DNA from: Chromera velia
Lineage: Eukaryota; Sar; Chromeraceae
Direction of reading: 5' to 3'
DNA length: 64,000 bases
NCBI GenBank assembly: GCA_018398765.1
Contig: JAHBMJ010004498.1
Coordinates: 623-64,622, forward strand
Shown in pieces: positions 52,722-62,631 of the stretch. The position numbers and the translations under genes were made by a program. Every line of letters starts with the position of its first letter. The first letter of the stretch is position 1. The notes under the pieces are model-generated. The model was not told the origin of the DNA. It was given only the letters and a program-made list of their open reading frames with translations, and did no database searches.

Positions 52722-55583
52722 GGCCCCAACAAATGGACCACAATGAGAGAGAGGCACCAAGAGTTGCATACGACTAAGCAGGGAGAAAAATGAGAGACGC
52801 AATGCAAAGTGTTTTCCTGTCATTCTCTTTTGGATTGACTTTCTCGTTCATCACTTCCTCCCTCTTTGCTTCTGCCTCGGCATCGATCCCTGCCAATTTG
52901 TCGGAGAGCGCATGCATGCCCTCCCTTTCCTCCATTATTTGCTCTCCTTCGATAGTGCGCAGGCAAATTGCCGGGCTGGCACTCTTCTGCATTACCTTCT
53001 GCACGAGCAAACAGTCTGTGATCACCCCGCAGATCAAGAGAGAAGGTGGGACACACGGCTGCATGAAAGGACGGACTGACCATGGTTCCTTTGTCAAAAC
53101 CAAAAAAACGAGGAGGGAGGTTATCCTTCTTCTCCTTCTCCTCCCCCTCTGACGAGCACGCGGAGTCGACAGCCGGAGGGCTGGGGGGAGCTGTGGCACT
53201 GGAAGGACGCGGGGGGGCAGGAGGGGACTGGGAAGCGAAGGGGCGGCTTTGTCGGAGCGATCGCGACTTTGATGGTGATCCCCGTCCTGCATCCCCAGAT
53301 ATTCGTTCTGCCTCTGCCGCCGCGTCCCGTCTCGAATTCCCTTCATCCGTCTCCTCCCGCCTCAACTCTTCAACCAAAGCAAGTAAATCCCTCTTCTCCA
53401 AATCTGACGGAGACAAATTGCCCACAGCTTGAAGAGGGGAGCCCAACCAACCGAGTGACCCCTCATTCCCATTGCCCCCCCCCTGGGTGACGGAGGGAAC
53501 AGGCACAGCAGTCGCGGGGGTGATGTGGATCGTCTCGCTGCTGGCCTCGCTTTGCCCGTCAACGGCCCCCTTCCGTCTCCCCCTCGGGTCCCCACTGTCG
53601 CAACCACACGAGGGAGAGAAGAACCGCCATCCCTTCGCGGCCTGCGAGACACAGGAGATGAACAAACGTTTCCTTTCATTTTCCCCCAACGGCATTTGCA
53701 GACAAGGGAGCCAATAAGGGGGCCAGGAGAAAGACGGCAGACAAGACGATCGACAGAACACCCCATCCTCTTTCTCACATACAACCCACACCGACAGAGA
53801 GAACGGTCCGCAGGGTGATGAAAAGAAAGAGAACAACTGAGAACTATGTGCGTACACGCACATGCAGACACATACAGGTGCACACAAAAACACCCACACA
53901 CACACCTACCTGTCGCTGCTGAACGATTTCCCTTTCCGCGTCGCTACGGAGGTTCAGGACTACCCTCAGGTGAGAGGACTTTTCGAAGGCCTCCCTCTTC
54001 CCTCGATCGAAAGAGGTCAACAGTTGGGCCTGCTTGCTCGACATACAAGAGAGAGACTACATTTTCTTTCTCTCTTTCTTTCTTTCCTTCCGCCAAGGGA
54101 CAGAGGGGCAACGGCGGAAAAACGAGACAAGAGAGCAGACCGAAGGAGTAAGTATCGAGGATCCCAACTTCAAAACAAGAGGCGCACACAGGCAGCCACA
54201 CGGAGGGGCAACGAAGATGGACGCAGATGATCCCATGCAACGGCAATTTCAAGACTTCTGCTTAAGGGTAAACATCTATGCAGTAAATCCCAAAAGCACC
54301 GCGTCAACTCTTTCAGTGTCAAAGGAATGAGGAGAGAAGAGAATGATGGGTCTCAAAAAAAGGCTTAATGGGCAGAAAAGAAAACAGAAACAAAATAGCA
54401 AGCTGCTACCGAGAAAATGGCAGAGTCTACCAACCCGTGTACATCTTCGCTTCCACAGCATCTTGTACTCCTCCTGCTCCTGCAGACAGACGGATAAGCA
54501 GACACGCTTTACTTCACGTAAGAGAGCGATGGACGGACAGACATCCGAGGAGACGCCCACACACAAATGCGCAAACCCGTGTCCACGCACACATCTACAC
54601 AGGCAGTCCAATGTGAACACACGAAGAGACACACACACACGTACTTGTGTGTGTAATCATGCAGGCTCACGCATGGACCCAGAGGGTCGGACAGAAAAGT
54701 TCAAGTCAAGGGAAACAGCAGGCAAAGTTAGAAAAACGTATGATTGGAAGGAAAAGAACCCTGCAGAAAACATTCCAACAGGAAGGAAAAGAGGTGTCAC
54801 GCAGAAAACACGAACAAACAAGCTGAGCGAGAGAGGGATGCAAAGAAATTTGTCGAGTACTAAACCAAGGTAAGTCGGTAGAACATTAAGCTCGCTGACC
54901 TCTTCTGTGGGAATGTTTTCGACTTTCTTCTTCTGGATTGCCCCGAAACCCCACCACAATTGAACATAGCTGCAGAGACACATCCAAACACAAGAAACCA
55001 GCGGGAAGGTGTGAAGAGATGGACACCGACAGATGGAGAGGAGCTCTGTACGAGTGGATCACGAGACGGTCAGTCAAAATTATGACCTCGATGAACGCGT
55101 CATTTGTTTTTCCGATTCCAAAACGACCCATGCAAACCTACACAAAAGCTGAGATCAAAGCAAGGTGAGACAGACTCGTTTGGCCCGACAATCTCAGACC
55201 ACCTACAGATTCTCTCCCCCCTTTCCTTTCTTGCTTTCCCACTGACTGACTAGTACAGGTCATAGAGTGCTTCAAAGTGCTTCTTTGTCATCTCAACCCG
55301 GATCGGCCCCCTTGCCCTCCTCTCCTGGTGTCTCGCCTTTGCGTTCCATAGCGGATCCTCTTTCTCTTTCTCCCCCTGCTCTTTCTGCCCTCCACCCTCC
55401 ACCCCAATCCCATGCCCATCCACGTCCACTCCACTTCCTCCACCGTTACCCACCTCACCTCCCTCCACTCCGCCATCCCCTCCTCCCCCATCCTCACCCT
55501 TATCGCTCCCAAAAAGACCCCCAGCAGGCACCTGAGAGAGATCCAGTCGAACGGGATCGTGTAGCAATCGGCATATCAACACA

Positions 55584-55614
<31 letters not shown>

Positions 55615-57424
55615 GCGCGCGCAGAGAGAGAGAGAGAGAGAGAGGCAGAGGGAGAGAGGGAGAGGAATTTGAAACGCCCAAGAGGTTCCATCGACGTCTT
55701 GTCGACTTGAAGGGAGAGAAGAGAACGAAGACTCTCTCTGCGTGACGCACCCACCTCCGGTCCCTTATCTCCGCGGTTGAACCACTGAATGAAGTTCCAC
55801 TTGGCAGAGAACTTTTCCGAGTCAATGAACTTGATTGCGTCTGGTTCAAATCTCCGGTACAGAAAGTTTACTGCAATAGTGAGGAGAGAAGAGGAGAGGA
55901 GAGGACGTGGGCAGAGCTGAACAACGTACATTGAAGAAGAAAAAAAAGCACAGAAACCAAGAGGTTGAGAAGCAAAAGAAGGTGTGGAAGGAAACAAGGG
56001 AGGAAGGATGGGAATGGAGACACCAATGGGAGGTCTCACAGACGGACGGAACGGAGGGCGAAGAGAGACGCAAGAAGGAACGGGGAAATGGGGAAAGAAG
56101 CAAAGAATGTGGGAAAGAGAGAGAGAGAGGGAGAACGGACGCAAGTAAAGAAAGAGAAGCTCAAAAACAGCTGCACTCCAGCTGACTCGAAGGTAAACGG
56201 TCAACACAGCGATGCAGGTGGACAGCTCGCACTCCACACACAGACACAAACAGAGGAAGAAGAGAGAGTGGGGCGAAGAGGGTTTGCGTCACTCGCTCGT
56301 TGAGAGAGTTTTTTCAGTGAATCTCCGGTGTAGCGCATCCACACAAAACACACTTGCACAAAGGAATCGTGCACACATTGCCTCCATCCCAAAGTGAATC
56401 ACTCACTTGCAGTATCCCCACGGTGAATCTGTAGTGACGGAAGCGTGTCATAGGCAGGGTGGGCATCTGAGTGGACGTAGGGGCTTCCACCTGCGCGCAG
56501 AAAGGTCGAAAACAAGTTGAAAGACCCAGAAGGAGACCGTGAGCCAAAAGTCGACTGACTGACCGACCGACCGATCGACCGACCAACTGACTGACTGACT
56601 GACTGGATGGCTGGCTAGCTTGCTGACTCACTCACTCACTGGCTGGCTAGCTGACTGACTCACTGGCTGACTGAAAGACGGACGGACTCACTTTGTCCTG
56701 CTAGGGTCTCGTCCAATGCCTCCTTTGCCCTCTTGAAAGTCTCTTTCTCCTCCGCGTTCGTTGCGATGCGTACAGAAATTCTCACCCTGTCACCGTGAAT
56801 CTCCTTGGCCAGCAGCTTCAGCTCCTGCATCAATCGTGCTTGCAAGTCGTCAAGGCGGGTGTCTAGAGGGTGGGCGTTTGTGACAGTGGCGTTGTCACAG
56901 GAGACGCGCACTTCGATTGGTCCTCCTGGGAGACGGTCTTCTCGCAACACTGCCGCAACGTCTGTGATACTCTCCACAAGTACCCGGGCCTGTCCCCTCA
57001 TCTTGACGAGGTTCTTCAGAGACTGCTTCCCTGAGGATCCTGCAAGGATCGAGTTGACCCGCTCCCATGCCTTCAGATGCTTCTCTTTGGTCTCCCAGAC
57101 CTTCTTGAACTGCGCTTCTTCGGACCATTCGTTAGGCCACTTCAAACGGGCAAAGATGCGCACGTGCTTCACTTGCACAGTGATCGGTGGGGCATCTGAA
57201 AGCTTCTCGCTGAGTAGCGAACGCACTGGGCAATTGACATGGAGCTCTCCTATCTTGCTGCCTTCAAGAAGCTCGAAGGGCAGATCTGCTTGGTCGACAA
57301 CAGCTGTCTGCAGACCGACATCGGTCATCACTATTCGGATGCAGTCACATCCCACCTCATTCTCCTTCAGGTCGAATTTCGAAAAATACTTCTTGAAGGC
57401 TTTCTGCAAGAGAGGACCCAGCAT
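19504..57424 (-). CDS. Giant VPS13-family bridge-like lipid-transfer protein
   Basis: One gene of about 36 exons. Exons in transcript order (window coordinates): 57424-56692, 56490-56407, 55870-55755, 55531-55254, 54969-54900, 54479-54435, 54029-53910, 53641-53081, ~52990-52835, ~52677-51683, 50773-50687, 50448-50392, 50120-50016, ~49730-49598, ~49069-48930, ~48645-48395, [gap], 47425-46815, 46382-45194, 44673-43185, ~42898-42834, 42565-39123, ~38618-38236, ~38020-37678, ~37314-33710, ~33432-32540, ~32358-32018, ~31732-31541, ~31108-31055, ~30832-30352, ~30130-29937, ~29660-29375, ~29074-28880, 28694-26296, 26084-23562, 23357-20101, 19750-19504. The estimated protein is near 8,700 residues, roughly twice a typical VPS13, because of Ser/Pro/Gly-rich acidic insertions. 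VPS13 proteins form a hydrophobic groove that moves phospholipids between membranes at contact sites. Family evidence: an N-terminal chorein domain, beta-rich repeats with NCTSLPFRI- and [10 protein letters not shown]-type motifs, and a C-terminal ATG2_C-like helical region. An unseen exon may lie in the N gap. Confidence 0.85.
26096..26149. repeat. (CA)n microsatellite before an acceptor
   Basis: A CA run on the plus strand is a (TG)n tract in the VPS13 transcript, ending 12 bases before the acceptor GCGTGCAG of the exon starting at 26084. Confidence 0.95.
29343..29374 (-). repeat. (GGGT)n run forming a donor site and a G-quadruplex motif
   Basis: On the minus strand, about eight consecutive GGGT units begin exactly at the end of the exon 29660-29375 (last codon TGG), so the 5' splice site GTGGGT is the first unit of the repeat. 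Four or more GGG runs with one-base loops are a strong G-quadruplex motif. Confidence 0.8.
31486..31523. repeat. (GGCA)n microsatellite
   Basis: About nine GGCA units lie in a VPS13 intron just downstream of the exon 31732-31541. Confidence 0.95.
32360..32412. repeat. (CA)n(GA)n compound microsatellite before an acceptor
   Basis: In transcript sense it reads (CT)n and then (TG)n, running straight into the acceptor TGCAG of the exon starting near 32358, so it replaces the usual polypyrimidine tract. Confidence 0.9.
44696..44763. repeat. (CA)n microsatellite before an acceptor
   Basis: A CA run of almost 70 bases with one TA interruption; it is (TG)n in the transcript, about 20 bases before the acceptor at 44674. 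Confidence 0.95.
47818..48124. other. Assembly gap of 307 N
   Basis: The gap lies between VPS13 exons ending at 48395 and starting at 47425. It is flanked by G homopolymers on both sides (7-8 G on the left, 17 G on the right). A small exon could be hidden here. Confidence 0.99.
49551..49552. other. Two-base N gap in homopolymers
   Basis: NN sits between poly(C)/poly(A) runs inside a VPS13 intron (between the exons near 49598 and 49069), so it does not break a coding exon. Confidence 0.99.
50802..51318. repeat. Polypurine (GGAA/GAAA)n tract of about 520 bases
   Basis: An almost unbroken purine tract of GGAA, GAAA and GCAA units lies on the plus strand of a VPS13 intron (between the exons 52677-51683 and 50773-50687). 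In the transcript it is a (TTCC/TTTC)n polypyrimidine tract ending some 30 bases before the acceptor at 50774. Frames read through it are low-complexity artefacts. Confidence 0.95.
52682..52719. repeat. (CA)n microsatellite before an acceptor
   Basis: (TG)n in the transcript, joined directly to the acceptor GCATGCAG of the exon starting near 52677. Confidence 0.95.
55577..55644. repeat. (CA)n(CG)n(AG)n compound microsatellite
   Basis: Transcript sense reads (CT)n, (GC)n and (GT)n, about 45 bases upstream of the acceptor for the exon 55531-55254. Confidence 0.95.
56692..57424 (-). other. Chorein_N domain exon of the VPS13-family gene
   Basis: The first coding exon encodes about 244 residues. 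After [20 protein letters not shown] come segments matching the order of the VPS13 N terminus: [11 protein letters not shown], then [17 protein letters not shown] (compare the family pattern LDVPFKVKAGQIGKLTL) and a hydrophobic strand [10 protein letters not shown]. The ATG at 57424 is preferred over the ATG at 57469, which would add 15 hydrophobic and basic residues not typical of the family. Exon 5 (54969-54900) holds [12 protein letters not shown] and exon 6 [12 protein letters not shown], corresponding to the WW and KRY/LYK motifs that follow the chorein domain in VPS13 proteins. Confidence 0.8.
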
Positions 57425-58147
57425 CTTGAATTTGATTCGAAGCAGAAGGGGAGGAAAACAACAGAACACTCGTTCACTGTTGCTGACTGTCTTGTTTACA
57501 CACTGAAATGGAGATACGTGGTTCTGTACATTTTCAGCGTCTCGTCCACCCTCCCTTCCTTCCTGCCTGCTGAAGAGTCATGTCTGCCTCACACAAAAAA
57601 GACATGCAGGGATGTCACTAGTCATCACAGTAGCGAGCTCGCCATCCTGGCTGGAATCGGTTCGTGTAGCACGTCGATGGATCGATTGCCATGATTGAGG
57701 GAAAGGAGACTGATTCAGGACCATCGGACTTTAATAGTAACAAACATGGTGGTCGCTTCCACGCCGGCGCGCATTACGCGCGCAAAGTGAAAATTTCGGC
57801 AATTAAGAAAAACTTGCATGCATGCCTATATATATATATATATATATACAACAATTAATCTCAACAATTATAAGATTGGGAATCCGGGATCATTTGCATG
57901 GAGTATAGGGCTGCACTGGGGCAGAAATCAAAAGGGAGAAAAGAATCTGTAGAGGCACAAAACAACATTGAGCAGGACCAGTTTGATCGGCCATTCCTCT
58001 GGGAAGAGTCTCATCCTCCAATTCAATGATCACTGCATTGAAATGCACCGGCAGGCGAGACGGTCGATCTAATTGTCTTAAAAAAATACAAGTCGAGAGG
58101 CTCAGTTTACAGTGCACGAGACTCTCCTTGTACCATACAGAGACACA
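57425..58147. promoter_or_regulatory. Divergent intergenic region (VPS13 / kinase) with GC palindrome
   Basis: About 720 bases separate the two divergently transcribed starts. They contain the perfect palindrome GCGCG-CATTA-CGCGC at 57767-57781 inside otherwise AT-rich DNA, and a (TA)n run at 57830-57848. A shared promoter is inferred from geometry only. Confidence 0.4.
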
Positions 58148-59671
58148 ATGACATGCCATTTTGCAGCCGTTCTGCTTGCTGCTCTGGTTTGTATCGCGTT
58201 TCCTGTAGCTTTTTCCGATAATGTCTTGTCGTCTTCCCTCACACCAACACCGTCTCCTGCCCCGGGGTCCGCAAGTCTCTCTGCCTCCTCTCTTGGGCAG
58301 GGACCACCCCCTGCAGCCTCTTTGCTCCACAGAGGAAGTAGCGCTCTCCTGCAGCTCCTGCCTGGTCAGGAATTCATCATGAAAGACACAAGCGGGAAGA
58401 GAAGAAAGTTCCGTGCTGAGACAAAACTCGGAGAGGGGGGCATGGGACAAGTATGGACGGCCCACAATGTTACTGAGCCGACCAAAAGATGGGCAATCAA
58501 GGAGATGGCAAGCAAGAGTGACGTAGAGCACGAACTGAAGATGTACAAGAGGACCCTAGGGCTTCCGCATGTCCTCCAGATGATAGGGGACTCGACTGAC
58601 GAAGAGTCGCCCCTCAATTTTCTCAAACTTCCTCGACAGTATAGAAAAGAGAAAAAGAGATATAAAAACCGCATTGCCGTCCCGCTCTATAAGTGTGGTG
58701 ACTTAACTCACTATGCCCTCAGAAACAAAAATCAGCCCCCTGAGTGCAAAAGGGAGATGGACGACCAGACTATTGCCAAAGCGTTGTTTCAAGTGTTGGT
58801 GGGATTGAGAGCAATGCATCAGCTCGGTCTTGCTCACATGGACATAAAGCTGGACAATGTTCTTGTCCAGAAAGTAGATGGGCAGCCTGACTTTGCAGTT
58901 GCCGACTTGGGACTCACGCAGGATACCCTGCCGACGGGTGAGCTCCAAGAAGAAGAGGAGGAAGAGTGGCCTGACTGCCATGCCGGCACGTCCGACTACG
59001 TAAGTCCTTTGAGAGCGTGGAGTTTGAAAGATCCGGACGGGGACATAGAAGGACGCTGTAACGGTTTCTTGGAAGACATTTGGGCAGTGGGAATGGTTGG
59101 GGCTTCTGTGTGTATGAAAACAGAGCCCTTTCGGTCGGAGGACGACGACGAGGAAATAGGAGAAATCCTCGAGAGAGTCCTCGAGAAATGGAAGAAACGG
59201 GGAGTGCTGGATTTGAATGAGGCGTATGAGGGTGCTCACAGCACCTACAAGGCAGACTCAGGGCAGATGAAATGGGGGAGGTGCAATGCCGAGCTCACGA
59301 CAGCAATAAAGCTCCTCCTCACTCCTGACGAGAGGAAGCGGTCAGACATCACCGATTTCCTCCTGTTCCCCCTGAAGAGACTCTCTGAAGGTACCCTTCC
59401 AGACCTGCATTCGGAAGAATTCAAATTACGGAAGTGGATGCACGATGAGTCGTGCCCTTCCCTCGAAACCGGAGCGGACCTCCAAAAAATCCACAAATGC
59501 CAGCACTCAGTCATGACACTCCCACTAGACGAAATCAGAAAGAAACAGAAAGACCGGGTCGTGTCCTTGTGCACGAGCGAACACTGCACACAGCCGCCAA
59601 ATCCTGAGAAAGCCCCAGGTGGGTGGTTGGCAAAGTGTCTCAATGCCTGTATTCGGCAGCTGCCTGGATGA
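58148..59671 (+). CDS. Secreted/luminal protein kinase-like protein
   Basis: An uninterrupted frame of 507 residues from the ATG at 58148; an upstream in-frame ATG at 58112 would add 12 residues before the signal sequence. The N terminus (MTCHFAAVLLAALVCIAFPVAFS) is a typical signal peptide with a likely cut before DN. A Ser/Pro-rich linker follows, then a kinase domain. Numbered from the upstream ATG: glycine loop LGEGGMGQV at 106-114, lysine 130 in WAIKEM, catalytic loop HMDIKLDN at 242-249, DLG at 265-267, GTSDYVSP in the activation segment and DIWAVG at 322-327. The catalytic Asp, Asn and metal-binding Asp are present, so activity is plausible even though HRD is HMD and DFG is DLG. The Cys-rich C-terminal tail suggests disulfides. 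It is reminiscent of secreted kinases of apicomplexans such as the ROP group, but membership cannot be claimed by eye. The lack of introns contrasts with the neighbouring genes. Confidence 0.85.
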   Translation: MTCHFAAVLLAALVCIAFPVAFSDNVLSSSLTPTPSPAPGSASLSASSLGQGPPPAASLLHRGSSALLQLLPGQEFIMKDTSGKRRKFRAETKLGEGGMGQVWTAHNVTEPTKRWAIKEMASKSDVEHELKMYKRTLGLPHVLQMIGDSTDEESPLNFLKLPRQYRKEKKRYKNRIAVPLYKCGDLTHYALRNKNQPPECKREMDDQTIAKALFQVLVGLRAMHQLGLAHMDIKLDNVLVQKVDGQPDFAVADLGLTQDTLPTGELQEEEEEEWPDCHAGTSDYVSPLRAWSLKDPDGDIEGRCNGFLEDIWAVGMVGASVCMKTEPFRSEDDDEEIGEILERVLEKWKKRGVLDLNEAYEGAHSTYKADSGQMKWGRCNAELTTAIKLLLTPDERKRSDITDFLLFPLKRLSEGTLPDLHSEEFKLRKWMHDESCPSLETGADLQKIHKCQHSVMTLPLDEIRKKQKDRVVSLCTSEHCTQPPNPEKAPGGWLAKCLNACIRQLPG

Positions 59672-60294
59672 AGACTGTGGGGTGAATGAGTCGTCCACTG
59701 CTGCCATTTTCTTTGCCAGAATATTGAGTTAGAAACCGCTCTGCTCCCTCTGGTCTGTATCAATATTCGACAATTGACTATGTATTCGCAATTAAGTGCA
59801 GTCTGATACACGCAAAGAGGTCATGGAAGACGTTTAGAAATTTAAAGAAAGATGAAGCTCTAGATCAAGCCCAGTTTTTGTCAACAAAAACAAATGTATA
59901 TATATATATAACTGTATATGACATGTCTGCCTGCATGTCTGTACACATAATTGGGCTTAAATACTATGCATTCTAGTATGTGTTTCTCTAGGCGTTTCTC
60001 CCCTTGATTTCTAGTTTATTTTTCTTAAAGATTGTAGCAGCGATTTTCATAATGATATAATAATGATATTCTGATTAAAGACTGATCTTTGAGTCATCTA
60101 AGACTCATCTTTCTAATAAAATTTTATAAAAAGTCTACTGTACATGGCCGGGGGCGGCGTACAGTGGTATATATTTTTAAAAGATATGCATCAGCCGATT
60201 TTTTTTCTCTCGTCTGAAGCTGCCTTTAATTATAAGCTAGTCTATAAAACATATGTAAACCATAAAATTTTAGTTTAGGCTTAATTGTTATAGC
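59672..60294. other. 3' flank of the kinase gene
   Basis: AT-rich sequence with a short (TA)n run near 59898. No further gene or element ends recognised. Confidence 0.5.
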
Positions 60295-61114
60295 TAGTGA
60301 CCAGATTTGATTTGATTTGATTTGATTTGAAGTAGGGCTTAACCTCAAATCAAATCTTAGGCCTGAGAAACTTTAGCATGATAGGGTTTATCAAATCCTA
60401 TCAAATCTACTTCAAATCTAACCCTTTAACCTCAAATCTTCGAGGTCAATCCATCATCCAGTCTCTCAAATGAGTCTTCGCACTTTTTTGTGCGAAAAAA
60501 AAAAAATGATCACGAAAAGATTTTTTTATCGGTTTCACATGAATATGAACGCCCAAAAGCTTTTAATTCCAAAGGTCTGTTCAGTGAAAAAGAGGTCATC
60601 CAGTCTATTTTCCAGACATTCAAGTTTTGATTGAGGGTTTGAAGTGGTTTTTTGTTGTGCTGTGGCAGTTTTTACGTTTTTTTCTTAAATTGCCTTGGGC
60701 CTTTCTTAGGCTCCCCCCTATCAAACCGATCAACGATGTTAAACAATCCCACAGGTCATACATAACAACAAGAAAATTCTAGTCTTAAATTAAGATGACT
60801 CTCTAGGATAACTCTAAGATACTAGCTAAGATAAAAACTTATGTAAACTCTTAGCTTTGACAATAGTTTATTATAATTTTGAGAGTCTTAATTTAGCTTT
60901 TAGTCTAGTTTTTAGTGATTTTCTTGTCTCTAAGGCTTTCTAGAATTTGCTAGTGGTGTCGACTATGTCATGTCGTCTTCAGTGCTGTCGAGAGTGACCT
61001 CTAGACTTCAACCTCAAATCTACCTCAAATCTGGTCAGATTTGAGCTTGAAGCTCAAATTAAATCAAATTAAATTAAATCAAATCAAATCCTATCAAATC
61101 AAATCTGGTCACTA
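60295..61114. mobile_element. hAT-like non-autonomous element
   Basis: 820 bases with termini TAGTGACCAGATTTGATTTG and its inverse (ending CTGGTCACTA). The flanking 8-mers GTTATAGC (60287-60294) and GTCATAGC (61115-61122) differ by one base, fitting an aged 8-bp target duplication. Subterminal (ATTTG)n/(CAAAT)n repeats are prominent, and an internal inverted pair lies at about 60767-60925. No transposase frame. Confidence 0.7.
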
Positions 61115-61356
61115 GTCATAGCTTCACTCATGGTGTTTACTAGGATGAAACAAAAAATACACGTTTTCAGTTTTTTTTTTTCTTCCCTGCAAAGACCTAG
61201 GAATTTAGACAGGAATTTAGAGGAATTTAGACAGGAATTTAGAGGAATTTAGACAGGAATTTAGAGGATTTTAGAGGAATTTAGACAGGAGTCACAGGAA
61301 TCTAAAGGAATTTAGAGCTCTAAATTCCTAAAGACCTCCCTGAACCTAAGTACCAC

Positions 61357-62592
61357 TAGTGACCATGTTTGATTTGATTTGATTTCATTTGATTTGATTT
61401 GAGGTAGGGCTTAAGCTCAAATCAAATATCCAGTCAAGGAGGACCTAGTATTTAAAGACCTATCAAATACGATCAAATATTTGATCAATATGACTTTCAA
61501 CCTCAAATATGAAGGTCCCGAAAAAACTTTTTACAAGTACTGATCCGTCACGCATGCTGATTCAAATGAAAAAACCTAAATCTTGATGGTTTGCTCTAAA
61601 AAAAAAAAACGTTTTGAGCTGCACTGAAATTGATGTTTCACCCCTTTTTACTTCATGCAGAGGTAAACCGATCAGCTAAACGTTTTTCCGAACAGCTGTG
61701 TTAACTTTTCTGGTGCTGGAACATCTTTTACGGCCCCCTTTTTGAGTAAAGACATGTCACACAATCCGACAGGCCCCCCCCTAGGTCGAACGGGAAGAAG
61801 GAGGCATTTGTTTTTAGAGCCGGGTACATAAAAAAAATATGGTCCGTGCAAAAGGGGGCAAATGTAATTCAGTGTCAGGTGAAAATACAAGGAGCCGAAG
61901 GGGAAGGAGAAACTATTTGTAGCTGTGAGTATGCAGCAGCGACAACCAGTTCTTTTCAAACCCACCTTATCAATCAGCATAGCTTGACGATCACGTCTGA
62001 TAAACGTGTGCAGCTGCTCCAAGAAAGACAGGAAAAGTGGTCGGAGGGGGCGGGGGGGACGAAGCAGCCTGACGTGTGAACGTTTTTCCGCACCAAAGAT
62101 GAAGCAGAAGCCGTGGTCGCACCATATGTAGAGACGCATGAGAAGAGAATCAAGTGCGATATGCTGCATGAGATTCGATTCACATTGAAGAAAGTGATTT
62201 GGTACGTGCTCTAATTTTATCGTATCAATAAAAAGTCATATACAATTTCAAATCTATCAATTTTACGTCTAGTTTTACGTTCTTAATCTCTATTAGTACT
62301 AGAGTGAGTCTCAGTGACTAGTGTATATATACTGCCACACAGGCATATTTTTTTTACGGAACTGATAAGTTATAATTTTATATATATTTTTTTAAATTTT
62401 TGAAATACACATCAGAAATGTTCTGATAACTATTGTCATGAGAAAAATGATCAGAGTGACAGTAAGTCAGTGACTCAGTGAGGAACCCTAAGAGGTTAAC
62501 CTCAAATCTTACCTCAAATATCAAATATTTGAGGTTGAAGCTCAAATCAAATCAAATCAAATCAAATATAATCCAATCAAACATGGTCACTA
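61357..62592. mobile_element. hAT-like element with perfect 8-bp target duplication
   Basis: 1236 bases. Termini are TAGTGACCATGTTTGATTTG and its inverse (ending CATGGTCACTA). AGTACCAC is duplicated exactly at 61349-61356 and 62593-62600. Subterminal (ATTTG)n/(CAAAT)n repeats are shared with the neighbouring 60295-61114 element, so they form one family. A zinc-finger-like frame lies inside (61846-62079). Confidence 0.8.
61846..62079 (+). pseudogene. Zinc-finger-like ORF inside the hAT-like element, probable transposase remnant
   Basis: A 77-codon frame with an ICSCEY ... TSSFQTHLINQH segment. Cys-x-Cys followed by His-x4-His and a TSS-hydrophobic-x2-H spacing resembles the BED/C2H2 fingers at the N terminus of hAT transposases. 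No RNase H-like catalytic or dimerisation region follows before the stop, so at most a 5' fragment of the transposase gene survives. Confidence 0.4.
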
Positions 62593-62631
62593 AGTACCAC
62601 TTGAAACAATTTAAGCAAGATGATCTGTATA

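Noticed and set aside
57890-58531. 213-codon minus frame overlapping the kinase start
   Set aside because: Antisense shadow of the kinase coding frame and its 5' flank.
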